64,000 nucleotides of DNA from an uncultured Acidobacteriota bacterium (GTDB taxonomy: Bacteria > Acidobacteriota > Vicinamibacteria > Fen-336). This document shows positions 1 to 8,648 of the stretch, piece by piece; the first letter of the stretch is position 1, and every line of letters begins with the position of its first letter. The notes beneath the pieces are model-generated. The model did no database searches. It had not been told where the DNA came from and saw only the letters and a program-made list of their open reading frames with translations. The stretch is taken from contig CADEEV010000013.1 of the NCBI GenBank assembly GCA_902826455.1, positions 52,568 to 116,567 on the forward strand, in the 5' to 3' direction. The translations under genes and the position numbers were made by a program.

Positions 1-19
1 AGGGTGGACATCCTCGCCG

Positions 20-919
20 GTGGCCGCCGCTAGCGGCGTCAGTCGCCCTGGGGTTGGAGTTCTCTTCAACCCCACCCTCGACCGCTTTCTCGCCCGGTCG
101 CTGGATGCCTTGGACTACGTTTCGGTCATACCCGACCGCTCGTGGATCGACCATGGAATCGGATCGCAGCCCCGATTCGAATCCCTCCCGCTCGTGTCGG
201 AGCTCATGGAAAGCCCGGGGAAGGCACTGCCGATTGTCCTGCACGGAATCGGCCTCTCGATCTGCAGCGCGAGCCTGTTCGACGAGGAGTACGCCGAGAA
301 ACTGATCGAGACGCAACGCACCCTTCGCAGCCCCTGGGTGAGCGAGCATCTCTCGTTCTCACGCATCAGCACCGGGCACGAGATCAATGCCGCGGTGGCC
401 GTCCCCGTGCCATACGACGTGGAAGTGCTCGAGCTGCTCGTTCCGAGAGTCAGCTTCCTGACGCGTCGGGCGTCCTGCCCTGTGCTACTCGAAAACAGCG
501 TGTACTACTTCCGGCACATCGCCGAGGACATGACGGAAGCAGCGTTCCTCAACGAGGTCTGCGCACGAACCGGGTGCGGCGTCCTGCTCGATCTTCACAA
601 CCTCTACTGCAACGCCCTCAACCACTCCTTCGACCCTCACGACTACCTTCGCGACCTCGACATGGCGAACGTCGTGGAGGTCCACATCGCCGGCGGCGTC
701 GAGATGATGGGGTTCCATACGGACTCGCACACGGGACCCGTTCCGGAGCCGGTGTGGGAGCTGCTCGCGGACGTCGTGCCGCGTGCTCTCAACCTCCGAG
801 GCGTGACCTTCGAGTTCCACGAGTCGTCCTTCCCGCTGTTGCGCGAACGAGGGGTCCGTAGACAGTTGGAGCGGGCGCGCCAGGTCGTCGCAGCCGGCAG
901 GTCGGATGACGCTCGCTGA
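20..919 (+). CDS. DUF692 family multinuclear non-heme iron oxidase (MNIO) of a RiPP-type pathway
   Basis: A 299-aa TIM-barrel-type protein of the DUF692/MNIO (BufB-like) family. Family members bind two or three iron ions and modify residues, often Cys, of a ribosomal precursor peptide. Conserved metal-ligand segments are visible: H75 (VLHGIG), E109-H110 (SEHLSF), E158-N159 (LLENSV), D191/H193/N194 (LLDLHN), H222 (VEVHIAGG), H233/D235/H237 (HTDSH) and E265/H267/E268 (FEFHES). Length matches the family. The start is GTG at 20, but the frame is open to the window edge, so a start further left is possible. The next gene overlaps it by 14 bp, which implies co-translation. The precursor gene would be expected just left of the window and is not visible. 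The family call is strong; the substrate is unknown. Confidence 0.85.
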   Translation: MAAASGVSRPGVGVLFNPTLDRFLARSLDALDYVSVIPDRSWIDHGIGSQPRFESLPLVSELMESPGKALPIVLHGIGLSICSASLFDEEYAEKLIETQRTLRSPWVSEHLSFSRISTGHEINAAVAVPVPYDVEVLELLVPRVSFLTRRASCPVLLENSVYYFRHIAEDMTEAAFLNEVCARTGCGVLLDLHNLYCNALNHSFDPHDYLRDLDMANVVEVHIAGGVEMMGFHTDSHTGPVPEPVWELLADVVPRALNLRGVTFEFHESSFPLLRERGVRRQLERARQVVAAGRSDDAR

Positions 920-1523
920 CTTCCAGACGGCCATCGTGGACCTCATCCTCTCGCCGCAGAGCGCGCGCCTCTTGTTGGACGGCGACGATCGGGTGCTCCG
1001 TCGGTATCGCTTGACCGAGCGCGAGCGAGAACGGCTGCGGTCCATCGTGGGGCAACCTGGAATGTCCCTCTGCTGCACGCTCGCCCGCGCGAACCGGTTC
1101 GAGCCGATCGCCGAGGTGTTCCCGATGACGTGCGTGCTCCTGGAGCCCGTCCTGCGGGAGTTGCTCGACGACGTGTGGGGCCGGAACCCTCTGAGCAACT
1201 ATCAGTTCGCAGGCGACGACGTCCTCTTCGCCGACTGTGTGCGAAAGGGCATCAAGTCTCGCGAACTCTCCGGGGAATACCTGGAAGAGATCTTTCAGTA
1301 CGAGGAGGTCTGCTGGCAGTTGGCGCAACAGCTGCGACGACAGCCGATCGGCCCAGGCCGACGTGAGGCCGTCGTCGAGTTCAGGCACGCTCCTGAGCAG
1401 CTGCTCCCGCCACTCAGCCGCTTGACCGCTCCACCGCCTTCACTGCCGACCGGCACGTACCGAGTGAGGATCCGCCTCGACCGGTCGCGGCATTTTGGCG
1501 TGGACGTGATTGCCGAGGCCTAG
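906..1523 (+). CDS. MNIO partner protein (putative RiPP-recognition/DUF2063-like)
   Basis: A 205-aa protein whose ATG lies inside the end of the DUF692 gene (14-bp overlap). DUF692 enzymes are usually encoded with a partner that binds the precursor leader, and this position and size fit that role. The N-terminus (MTLADFQTAIVDLIL) resembles the start of DUF2063-type partners. The middle is helical and charged, and the last 40 residues end in a beta-rich stretch (TYRVRIRLDRSRHFGVDVI). No catalytic motif is seen and there is no signal peptide. The functional assignment rests mainly on the neighbour; family membership is not certain from sequence alone. Confidence 0.55.
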   Translation: MTLADFQTAIVDLILSPQSARLLLDGDDRVLRRYRLTERERERLRSIVGQPGMSLCCTLARANRFEPIAEVFPMTCVLLEPVLRELLDDVWGRNPLSNYQFAGDDVLFADCVRKGIKSRELSGEYLEEIFQYEEVCWQLAQQLRRQPIGPGRREAVVEFRHAPEQLLPPLSRLTAPPPSLPTGTYRVRIRLDRSRHFGVDVIAEA

Positions 1524-1551
1524 GTGAGGTTCCCGTAGGCCCCAGCCAAGC

Positions 1552-3156
1552 TCAGGGCCGCACACCGATCACGGTGACCGACTTAGGCGGCAGCGTGACC
1601 GACAAGCCCCGACGATCCAGCCGCGCTCGCGCTGGCCTTGGTGCAACGGCGTCGGGTGCGTCGAAGGTGTTGACGCTGTCGATCGCGGGCCCCGTCAACG
1701 TCTCTCCGGCGAACGAGCGCGCCGTCATGCCGGCGAACGTCGTCGTGATCTCGGCGGGCCGGTTCGGATCCAGGTTCGTGAGGGAAAGCCACAGAGTGCC
1801 GGCCGCGTCCTTGGCGGCCAGGACGTCCACGCGCGGCAACGTGATGCCTCCTCGGACGTAGCGGCCGGCGTCGAAGGCGACCGGCACGAACGTGGCCTGC
1901 TGGAACGGCACGTACATCTTGAAGACGTGGTAGGTCGGCGTGCGGATCATCTTCGGCCCGTCGGTGAGGATCATCGCCTGCAGCACGTTGATCATCTGGG
2001 CGATGTTGGCGAGGCGCACGCGATCCGCGTGACGGGCGAAGATGTTGATGTTCAAGGCGGCGATCAGCGCGTCCCGCACGCTGTTCTGCTGCGCGAGGAA
2101 GCCCGGGTTGGTGCCCGGCAGCGGCGCGTACCACGAGCCCCATTCGTCTACCGCCAGCGCCACCTCCTTCTTGGGGTCGTACTTGTCCATGATGGCGGAG
2201 TGCTCCGCGATCAGGCCGTCCATCTCGAGCGTCGCCTGCAGGATCTCCGCGTAGGCCTGCTCGTCGAAGCCCACCGACTTGTAGGCGGGCGGGAAGCGCA
2301 CGACGGTGTAGTTGTGGAGCGAGAGGGCATCGAGGTGATCCCAGCTCCACTGCCGCCCCTTCCAGGACTTCATGATCGTCTCGGTCCACTCGGCGAACCG
2401 CGGCTCCTTGCCGCCCGGCCCGACCGCGACTCTCAGCATCCGCTTCTCCGCCTGCTGGGCCGGGTTGAAGTTGCGCACGAAGCGGCTGTAGACCCGCAGC
2501 TGGCTGAGGTAGTACTCGGCGGACATGTTGCCGCCGCAGTCCCAGCTCTCGTTGCCGATGCCGAGGATCGCGATCCCGTACGGCGCGGCATGACCGTTGG
2601 CCGCGCGCTCCTCGGCGAGAGCCGTGGGCTGCGCGGCGGTGAGGTACTCGAGCCAGTCGGCGGCTTCCGCGGGCGTACCCGAGCCGACGTTCACCGAGAG
2701 GTACGCCTCGGAGCCGATCTGCCCGACGAAGTCCAGGAACTCGTGGGTGCCGAACGTGTTCGGCTCGAGGACGCCGCCCCAGTTCGGGTTGAGCGTGGCC
2801 GGACGGGCCTCGAGGGGACCGATGCCCTTGCGCCAGTGGTATTCGTCCGCGAAGCAGCCGCCGGGCCAGCGGACGTTCGGCACCTTCAGGTCCTTCAGCG
2901 CCGCGACGACATCGTTGCGGATAGCGCGGGTGTTGGGGATCGCCGACTCGGGGCCGACCCAGACGCCCTCGTAGATGCCCTTGCCGAGGTGCTCGGCGAA
3001 CTGTCCGAACAGGTTGCGATCGATGGTGGCGCCCGTCCGCGACGCGTCGACGCTCACCGCGATCGGCGCGTCGGGCGCCGCGCCCTGGGCCGCGACGCCG
3101 ACCGAGGCGAGGCCGACCAGGGCCGCGAGGAACGGCAGTGGGGAAGTCACGCGCAT
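1552..3156 (-). CDS. Secreted GH51 alpha-L-arabinofuranosidase
   Basis: A 534-aa exported glycoside hydrolase expected to release terminal alpha-L-arabinofuranosyl units from plant polysaccharides. Residues 1-24 form a signal peptide ending near AAQG. The catalytic barrel follows, with the GH51 acid/base Glu203 in GIGNESW and the nucleophile Glu338 in VDEWG. RWPGGCFADEYHW near residue 96 is also typical of the family. The C-terminus is the usual beta-sandwich. I chose ATG 3156, preceded by a GGAG ribosome site, over an upstream TTG at 3189. It lies 51 bp downstream of the cupin gene on the same strand, so the two may be co-transcribed. A near-copy of a leader palindrome found before the FG-GAP gene sits directly upstream. 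Confidence 0.9.
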   Translation of the reverse strand: MRVTSPLPFLAALVGLASVGVAAQGAAPDAPIAVSVDASRTGATIDRNLFGQFAEHLGKGIYEGVWVGPESAIPNTRAIRNDVVAALKDLKVPNVRWPGGCFADEYHWRKGIGPLEARPATLNPNWGGVLEPNTFGTHEFLDFVGQIGSEAYLSVNVGSGTPAEAADWLEYLTAAQPTALAEERAANGHAAPYGIAILGIGNESWDCGGNMSAEYYLSQLRVYSRFVRNFNPAQQAEKRMLRVAVGPGGKEPRFAEWTETIMKSWKGRQWSWDHLDALSLHNYTVVRFPPAYKSVGFDEQAYAEILQATLEMDGLIAEHSAIMDKYDPKKEVALAVDEWGSWYAPLPGTNPGFLAQQNSVRDALIAALNINIFARHADRVRLANIAQMINVLQAMILTDGPKMIRTPTYHVFKMYVPFQQATFVPVAFDAGRYVRGGITLPRVDVLAAKDAAGTLWLSLTNLDPNRPAEITTTFAGMTARSFAGETLTGPAIDSVNTFDAPDAVAPRPARARLDRRGLSVTLPPKSVTVIGVRP

Positions 3157-3164
3157 CACTGACT

Positions 3165-3186
3165 CCAGGGGCGGCCCTCGCGAGGG
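3165..3186 (-). promoter_or_regulatory. Palindromic leader motif, copy 1
   Basis: A 22-nt element 9 nt upstream of the GH51 start, partly overlapping its ribosome site. It lies over the perfect palindrome GCCCTCGCGAGGGC (3174-3187). The same element, with one inserted base and one substitution, occurs at 17090-17110, 22 nt upstream of the FG-GAP gene start. It could be an RNA hairpin in the leader, an operator, or a small dispersed repeat; the sequence does not decide between these. Confidence 0.4.
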
Positions 3187-3207
3187 CAAGAGGCTGCGAG
3201 CCTGTGC

Positions 3208-3735
3208 CTAGTTGACGATTGGCGGTGGCGGCACCGCAGTCTCTCCGACCGCCTTCAGCGCGGCGTCAGGGGTGAGCTCCCGGCCGGCGGCGTCGACGTA
3301 GTGCATGTCGAACGCCGTGTCGGAATAGACGTAGAGCGAGCACGCCGTGGTGCAGCTGAAGCGATGGACGTGCTTGCTGGGCATGAGCGCGAACGCGCCC
3401 GCTTCGAGCCTGACGGCCTTTCCGTCCTTCATCTCCGCCATCGCGGTGCCGCTCACGATCATCAGGTGCTCGTTCGGCGTGTGCCAGTGCCAGGGAAACA
3501 CGCAGCCCGCCGCCATCTTCGCCATGATGAAGGAAGGCCCCTTGCCGGGATCGCCGCTCGCGACCGCCCCGGACGCGCACGTCGGCGTGCCGGGGATCGC
3601 CACGAACTCCATCTCGACCACGTTCTTGCCGGCATTGCCCGCGGCGGGGGCAGGTGGCTGCGCCGACGCGGTCGCCACGCCGTTCAGGCTGAACACGGCC
3701 ACGGCCGCCCAATGGACCCGATCGCGCTTGCTCAT
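3208..3735 (-). CDS. Secreted single-domain cupin protein
   Basis: A 175-aa protein with an N-terminal signal peptide (cleavage near ASAQ, about residue 26) and one cupin barrel. The first cupin motif carries HWHTPNEH (three His and one Glu as metal ligands) and the second carries PSKHVHRF. Small exported cupins may bind metal and act as isomerases, dioxygenases or binding proteins; the substrate cannot be told. The ATG at 3735 is chosen because a perfect AGGAGG lies just upstream and the signal peptide starts there; the reading frame stays open a further 105 codons upstream, but that part has no coding character. It precedes the GH51 gene on the same strand by 51 bp. Confidence 0.75.
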   Translation of the reverse strand: MSKRDRVHWAAVAVFSLNGVATASAQPPAPAAGNAGKNVVEMEFVAIPGTPTCASGAVASGDPGKGPSFIMAKMAAGCVFPWHWHTPNEHLMIVSGTAMAEMKDGKAVRLEAGAFALMPSKHVHRFSCTTACSLYVYSDTAFDMHYVDAAGRELTPDAALKAVGETAVPPPPIVN

Positions 3736-3851
3736 GCTTGGCCTCCTGAGGGTTGGGCGATCATAGGCTCCGGAAGGGAGGTCCGTGCAAGTCGTTCTTG
3801 GTTGTGGGCCGTGGGGCATGGAACCCACGGACCTCCTGCGCTTGCCGCGTC

Positions 3852-4772
3852 CTAGAAGACGCGTCGGGCGACGGCCAGCGCATGCACGTGGCCGAGCGCA
3901 TCGAGGACCCTCGCTCCCGACGGGTCGGAGGCCGGATCGACGGGCAGGCAGAGGGCCGTTCCTTCGCGGCGTGCGAGAACGTTGGTCACCACGAGCGCGC
4001 GCATCAACCAGACGGCACTGCGGATGTTCGGGCACTCGACGCCGACCCAACCGGGACGATCGCCCGCGGCAGGGGAGAGACCGAGCCTCGACTGGAGGCG
4101 CTGGCCCATGGCCGCAGCCGCCTCACGGCACGCGGCCTCGCCCACGGGGTCGGTGGGGAGCGCGGGCACGGCGAGCGGTGCCCGCGACGCCATGGCCTCG
4201 AACAACGCCCCGATCGCGTTCTGCTGCGCCGGGGTGATGTGGCCCTCCCAGTAGTGGCAGGTCTTCGCCATCACCGTGACGACGTTCTTGATCTCCTTCT
4301 CGAGCCGGAAGGCCGGGCCGGCCGGTACGTCGAGGAAGCGGCCGTCGCGCCGGGCCGCGACGTTCTCCATGACGACGGCGCGCAGCAGCCAGTCGGCCGC
4401 CGTCGGATCGAGGCACGGAACGCAGATCCAGCCGGGCGTGTCCGAGGCCGACGGGTCGAGGCCGGTGACCAGGCGGATGCCGCGGCAGATCTCGGCGACG
4501 ACCTCGTCGTAGCGCTGTCGGTTCGCGTCGATCTCGGCGGCCGAGGCCGGCGACAACAGCGTGCCCTTGTGCGGCGGACCGCCCGCCATGGCGAGATCGC
4601 AGAACGTGGCCCACATCTCGTTCCAGGCCACCTTCCCGTCGCGGTCGTACTTCAGGCCCGCCGAGCCCATCGACACCGGAGCGACGGCGTCGTAGTCCTG
4701 GTAGGCCTCGGGCAGCACGGCCCGCAGCCGCAGGTCGAGCTCCGCCAGCGCGCGCTCGGTCTCAGGGTTCAT
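3852..4772 (-). CDS. Unrecognised protein with an internal duplication
   Basis: A 306-aa soluble protein that I do not recognise. It contains two copies of a segment of about 55 residues, near 96-150 and 224-280. Each has the pattern L-x-P-x4-D-x-PGW-x2-V-x-C, then A-x-WL-x-RA-x-V-x2-N-x2-ARR-x-G. The aligned cysteines are Cys120 and Cys247. Between the copies lies a His/Cys-containing helix (AKTCHYWEGH). No signal peptide or membrane segment is present. The start at 4772 is supported by GGAG a few bases upstream. It is the first gene of a possible leftward group with the cupin and GH51 genes (116-bp gap). Paired repeats with matching Cys could form a pseudo-symmetric metal or cofactor site, but this is a guess. 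Confidence 0.7.
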   Translation of the reverse strand: MNPETERALAELDLRLRAVLPEAYQDYDAVAPVSMGSAGLKYDRDGKVAWNEMWATFCDLAMAGGPPHKGTLLSPASAAEIDANRQRYDEVVAEICRGIRLVTGLDPSASDTPGWICVPCLDPTAADWLLRAVVMENVAARRDGRFLDVPAGPAFRLEKEIKNVVTVMAKTCHYWEGHITPAQQNAIGALFEAMASRAPLAVPALPTDPVGEAACREAAAAMGQRLQSRLGLSPAAGDRPGWVGVECPNIRSAVWLMRALVVTNVLARREGTALCLPVDPASDPSGARVLDALGHVHALAVARRVF

Positions 4773-4898
4773 GCGCTCCACACCCGACGATCTTAGCCGC
4801 CGGGAGTGGATCGCGCGGGTGAAAAATGCTTGACGCGCCGAAAGCCCGCGGGCCAGCATGCCGACAGGAGACGTCGTCTCGGAGAAAGAAGGCAGCTC

Positions 4899-5777
4899 AT
4901 GAAGACCAGGGTCCTTTTTCTTGCCATCCTGTCGTCGCTCGCCCTCGCCTCGCAGTCCTCGGCCGGAACCTACGGCTCGGTGGAGGTCATCCCCAATCCG
5001 GCCGTTCTCGACACCGACCGCCTGCGCAACCAGGACCTCGACGTGCGCGCGGCGTTTGCCCGGCGCCTGCTCGCCTGCGGCATCGTGGACCGCGTCGAGG
5101 AATCCCTGAGCGATACCGGCGCCATCACCACGATCAACGGCCTCAACACGCGCTTCGAGGTCGGGGCCGGGGGCTTCCAGGGCGAGACCAACCCCGCCTT
5201 CGTCTACACGATCGCCGACGACGGCCCGAACGCCGCCAGCGTCGGCGACATTCGCGTGCTGACGGACAGCCTGGGGTTCGTGTTCTCCCAGGCGAGCGCG
5301 TTTCTCCTCGACAGCGAGAATCCGGCCGGCTACGACTTCCCGGCCAACTACGTGGTGCTGAACTTCGCGACGCCGCCGTCCCTGAGGAGGTCGGCCCGCC
5401 TGTTCGAGACCGTCGGGCAGATCGACCACGAGCTGTTCGACACGGACAGCAGCGGCTACACGCAGTACGGCCGCGCGTACCTCTCCTTGCAGTCGTTCGT
5501 CCCGGACGCGCAGTTCATCGCCGGCTACAGCGCGGCGGCGGCGCAGTTCGGTGTCGAGTACACGCCGGTCGTGGGCGGCGTTCCGTCCTTGTTCACGGGA
5601 GGCGCCGCCTTCCCGGGCAACGACTGGACGGTGAGCACCCACGGCGAGGACTACCTCTCGCGCATCCCGGTGGCGAGCCACTCCCGTCTGCGCGCCATCC
5701 GCGCGTACCACCTGCGCGTGACCCGCGAGGCGTTGCGTCGCCGGCATCACGGGGGTTTCGACTTCGACTGCCGCTAG
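4899..5777 (+). CDS. Secreted protein of unknown function
   Basis: A 292-aa protein with a clear signal peptide (MKTRVLFLAILSSLALASQSS, cleavage near SSAG). The mature part is rich in Gly, Asp and beta-forming stretches and shows no enzyme motif that I recognise. A TDSSGYTQYG segment near residue 185 and a basic tail (REALRRRHHGG) are the only distinctive parts. The ATG at 4899 follows AAGAAGG at good spacing and is the only start that gives an intact signal peptide. The longer in-frame reading from 4806 is rejected. It is divergent from the 3852-4772 gene. Confidence 0.65.
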   Translation: MKTRVLFLAILSSLALASQSSAGTYGSVEVIPNPAVLDTDRLRNQDLDVRAAFARRLLACGIVDRVEESLSDTGAITTINGLNTRFEVGAGGFQGETNPAFVYTIADDGPNAASVGDIRVLTDSLGFVFSQASAFLLDSENPAGYDFPANYVVLNFATPPSLRRSARLFETVGQIDHELFDTDSSGYTQYGRAYLSLQSFVPDAQFIAGYSAAAAQFGVEYTPVVGGVPSLFTGGAAFPGNDWTVSTHGEDYLSRIPVASHSRLRAIRAYHLRVTREALRRRHHGGFDFDCR

Positions 5778-5852
5778 AACGCCTCCGCGACCGTATCATC
5801 GGCCACACGGTCCTGGGCTTTGAGGAGTCGTGGGCGGCGCCCGCGGCGCTAG

Positions 5853-6125
5853 CTGCGCTTCGCGGGAAGCGCCTCGGACTTCTTCAACTTCCTGCCGGCG
5901 TGCCTGATCCCCGGCTTCGCCTCCGCGATGGTCCTCTACGCCAACGAGCGCCTGGCGCCGGTGATCTTCGCTGTCGTCCTCTCGATCGGCTCGAAGCTGA
6001 CCTTCCGCGCGCCCGTCGGCAACGGGCACACGCAGCACTTCTTCAACCCCTCGAGGGCTTCCAGGTCGGCGCTAGCTCCAACACGGCCCTCGCCGCTCTA
6101 TCGGTTCTTGCAGGGCAGGCAATGA
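5853..6125 (+). pseudogene. Fragment of an RnfD/UnbU-like membrane protein gene
   Basis: Within the otherwise gene-free stretch 5778-6240, the frame from 5853 to 6125 reads as membrane protein. It has a hydrophobic segment (FLPACLIPGFASAMVLYA), a second one (VIFAVVLSIGSKLTF), then RAPVGNGHTQHFFNPS. That closing motif resembles the Gly-His-x-Phe-Asn-Pro loop of RnfD/NqrB-type and UnbU-like proteins. The reading frame is closed upstream by a TAG at 5850, and the family-like sequence stops right after FFNPS, where the frame continues into low-complexity sequence. No start with a ribosome site is seen. I read this as a remnant truncated at both ends. The flanks 5778-5852 and 6126-6240 hold no gene; the second flank is visibly more AT-rich. 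Confidence 0.4.
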
Positions 6126-6240
6126 CTTAGGGCTCTTGGCGACTCTGCAATATCTCTTGCTTGTGCCAGTCGGGATGTGCTATTCGTGGCCATCGTTCTT
6201 GGTCTGTGTTACGTGATACGGTCCAAATAAGAACAGGACG

Positions 6241-7875
6241 ATGCCGCGTGACTGGATGAAGAGAGAGCCATCGGAACGTTTTCCGAGGAAGTTAGATCAC
6301 CCCTCGGGCGCCACGTTGGTTCTCGATCCGTCGATGGTGCTGCTCGAGTTTCGCCGAGCGCTACGAGGGCGCGAAGGTGAGAAGGCTTTGCGCGCGGCCG
6401 GCGTCGAACCTGTCGTCCGGGTTGGACCAGCGAAGCGGGAGCGCGGACCTCGCGTCGAGATCAACCGGTCGCCAACCCGACTCTGGGGCCGCCTTCGCGC
6501 GAAGCTTAGTACGCGGACGGTCGTGGCGATCCGGCGCGCCTTCGGGGCGTCTCTCCGAACGATCGCGCCCGTGTACCGGACGCAGGGCAGCGCGGACGAT
6601 GCCGCGCTCGTCAGTCCGCTGCCGCACGTCCTCGTCGTCAGACTGCTGGAAGACGGCGTCGGGCGACGTAGGCAACTCGAGAGGTTGCGACGCCTGGGGC
6701 TCCGGCACGACCCGAGGAAGTCGTTGTATCTCTCCCCCTTCGACTACTTCGTCATCGCCGACTCAGTGCCCGGTGGCTCGCACAAGCTTCGCGAGCGGCT
6801 GCTCACGTCGAAGCTGGGCATAGACGACGTCCGCTTCGAGACCATGCCGTTTCTCAAACCGACGACATTCGTCCCGAACGACACCCTGTTTGCCACGCAA
6901 TGGAACATGTCCCGCATCGGCGCCACGAAACCACACGCGGCGTGGGAGCTCAGCCGCGGTCGTAGCGACGTAGTCGTTTGCATTCTCGACGAAGGTTGTG
7001 ATCTCGCCCATCCAGATCTGCGTTTCGCATCGCTCGGGATCAACCTCGGGTCAATGACAGGCGATGGACGACCGACGGGCCCGCACGGGACCGCCTGCGC
7101 GGGGGTTGCGGCTGCGATCGTCGACAACGCCCTGGGCGTGGCCGGCGTCGCGGGTGACTGCTCGATCCTCCCGGCCGCTTTTCAGAACTGGACCGACGTC
7201 GAGGTCGCGACTGGGATCGACTTTGCTATCGCACACGGCGCCCGCGTCATAAGCATGAGCTTCGGGCAGTACGGCTCCGGCGACGGGATCGGTCCCTCTG
7301 GCTGGGACTTCGCATTGATCGCGCCAGCCATCGAACGCGCTTTCCGGCAGGGTATCGTGCTGGTCGCGGCGACGGGCAACGAGAACCTGGGCGGTTTGAT
7401 CCGCTTTCCCGCGCGACATGCGCGAGTCATCGCCGTAGGCGCCTCCGACCAGATCGACAACCGGAAGTCGCCGGCCAGTCCTGACGGTGAAGGGTGGGGA
7501 GCGAACTTCGGCGCTGAGATCTCAGTCGTGGCGCCTGGCGTGAGAATCGAGACGACCGATCGGCGGGGAAGCGCGGGCTACAACACCTCCGGCGGGTCGC
7601 CGGGTGACTTTACGCCTGGCTTCAATGGCACGTCGTCGGCGACGCCCCACGTCGCCGGCCTGGCGGCGCTCGTCCTTACGCTCTGTCCCACTCACTCGGC
7701 AGGCGATGTCCGAATGATCATCGAGCGCACCGCGGCGAAAGTCGGGGCCCTGGTCTATGGGCCTCGCGCGGGCTTCGACAACGGCACACGCAACCAGGAA
7801 ATGGGCTATGGCCGCATCGACGTCGCTCAGGCCGCGCGCGAAGCGTTTCTGTACACAGTCGCGTGTCTCGGGTAG
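6241..7875 (+). CDS. Subtilisin-like serine protease (S8) without signal peptide
   Basis: A 544-aa S8 peptidase. The catalytic triad is Asp250 (VCILDEGCD), His282 (GPHGTACAG) and Ser465 (FNGTSSATPH); the oxyanion Asn380 is in AATGNEN. The first 200 residues are a basic, non-catalytic extension with no signal peptide or membrane helix, so the enzyme may stay in the cytoplasm or leave by another route. The start has only a weak AGGA upstream (ACAGGACG). Codon use and base composition look less GC-rich than the neighbours. It is followed within 20 bp by an SCP2-domain gene and then two small genes, suggesting a small operon. The substrate is unknown. Confidence 0.85.
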   Translation: MPRDWMKREPSERFPRKLDHPSGATLVLDPSMVLLEFRRALRGREGEKALRAAGVEPVVRVGPAKRERGPRVEINRSPTRLWGRLRAKLSTRTVVAIRRAFGASLRTIAPVYRTQGSADDAALVSPLPHVLVVRLLEDGVGRRRQLERLRRLGLRHDPRKSLYLSPFDYFVIADSVPGGSHKLRERLLTSKLGIDDVRFETMPFLKPTTFVPNDTLFATQWNMSRIGATKPHAAWELSRGRSDVVVCILDEGCDLAHPDLRFASLGINLGSMTGDGRPTGPHGTACAGVAAAIVDNALGVAGVAGDCSILPAAFQNWTDVEVATGIDFAIAHGARVISMSFGQYGSGDGIGPSGWDFALIAPAIERAFRQGIVLVAATGNENLGGLIRFPARHARVIAVGASDQIDNRKSPASPDGEGWGANFGAEISVVAPGVRIETTDRRGSAGYNTSGGSPGDFTPGFNGTSSATPHVAGLAALVLTLCPTHSAGDVRMIIERTAAKVGALVYGPRAGFDNGTRNQEMGYGRIDVAQAAREAFLYTVACLG

Positions 7876-7895
7876 CGCAATCGCAAGGAGGCATG

Positions 7896-8324
7896 ATGGA
7901 GCCCGCAAGAGGAAATGCGAAGAAGGGATTGGAAGTCTACGCGAGGCTTCGTAACGTTCTCGGTATTCACTCGTCGAACGCATTGGATCTGAAGAGCGCG
8001 TTCGGCCGTGTCGCTCACCTCCTGTCACGTGGCAGGCGCAGTTCCGGAACGCTGCAGATCATCATCGGCGGAAAGGGCCCTCGTCAGTCGTGGGTACTCA
8101 ACATGACGGAGAAGGGTTGCGAAGCGCGCAAGGAAGGCGTGCACGCGCCTCGGTTTGAGGTCGTCGTACATGCGACGGCGATTCTGGCCATGCTCTCGGG
8201 AAGGATGGCACCCATCGAGGCACTGGCTCTTGGTCAGATGAGGGTGCGGGGCGACCTCGAGTTCGGTATGGAAGTGTACCGCGCCTTGGCTGCTGACAAC
8301 GGCCGCGTCGATCCGTGCAATTAG
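7896..8324 (+). CDS. SCP2 sterol-carrier-like domain protein
   Basis: A 142-aa protein whose C-terminal half matches the SCP2-like lipid-binding fold, with the typical pattern LSGRMAPIEALALGQMRVRGDLE. SCP2 domains bind hydrophobic ligands in a tunnel. A strong AAGGAGG at 7885-7891 sits just upstream of tandem ATGs (7893 and 7896); 7896 gives the better spacing. A GTG at 7863 is in frame but overlaps the protease gene and lacks a site. It lies 20 bp after the subtilase and 12 bp before the next small gene, so all three are likely co-expressed. Confidence 0.65.
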   Translation: MEPARGNAKKGLEVYARLRNVLGIHSSNALDLKSAFGRVAHLLSRGRRSSGTLQIIIGGKGPRQSWVLNMTEKGCEARKEGVHAPRFEVVVHATAILAMLSGRMAPIEALALGQMRVRGDLEFGMEVYRALAADNGRVDPCN

Positions 8325-8336
8325 GGAGAAGGAGCG

Positions 8337-8609
8337 ATGGCGCGCGAGAAAATCGACTACCTCAAGGTCGGTAGGCACGGGGCTGGCTTGACTGGCGAAT
8401 TCGGGTGGGCGTTTACAAAGACCGGGGCTACATATGCCCTCTGGTGGGACCCGGCTTGGCCAGACGAGAGCACGGCCGTCGATCACGTCCGCCGGAGCAT
8501 GTGGATCTCGCTCCTTCGCGAGGCCATGACGAACGGCTGGGACGTCGAGTTCCTGACTGAGAACGCCTATTCGGTAAAGGTCTTGACGATCAAGGTCTAC
8601 GCGCCGTAG
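8337..8609 (+). CDS. Small hypothetical protein (90 aa)
   Basis: A 90-aa protein of unknown function, starting at an ATG with GGAGAAGGAG directly upstream. It is rich in Trp (TYALWWDPAWP, MWISLL) and ends in a beta-like strand (YSVKVLTIKVYAP). No membrane helix or known motif is present. The good ribosome site and tight 12-bp spacing to the SCP2 gene support a real gene in the subtilase operon. Confidence 0.6.
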   Translation: MAREKIDYLKVGRHGAGLTGEFGWAFTKTGATYALWWDPAWPDESTAVDHVRRSMWISLLREAMTNGWDVEFLTENAYSVKVLTIKVYAP

Positions 8610-8618
8610 GCGTCGTGA

Positions 8619-8633
8619 CGAGCCTGAGGCTCG
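8619..8633 (+). terminator. Short hairpin after the 90-aa gene
   Basis: A perfect inverted repeat CGAGCC-TGA-GGCTCG starting 10 nt after the stop of the 90-aa gene. It has a 6-bp stem and a 3-nt loop. There is no T-run behind it, so if it ends the subtilase operon it does so weakly or with Rho. Confidence 0.25.
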
Positions 8634-8648
8634 GAGCAAGACCGCCTA

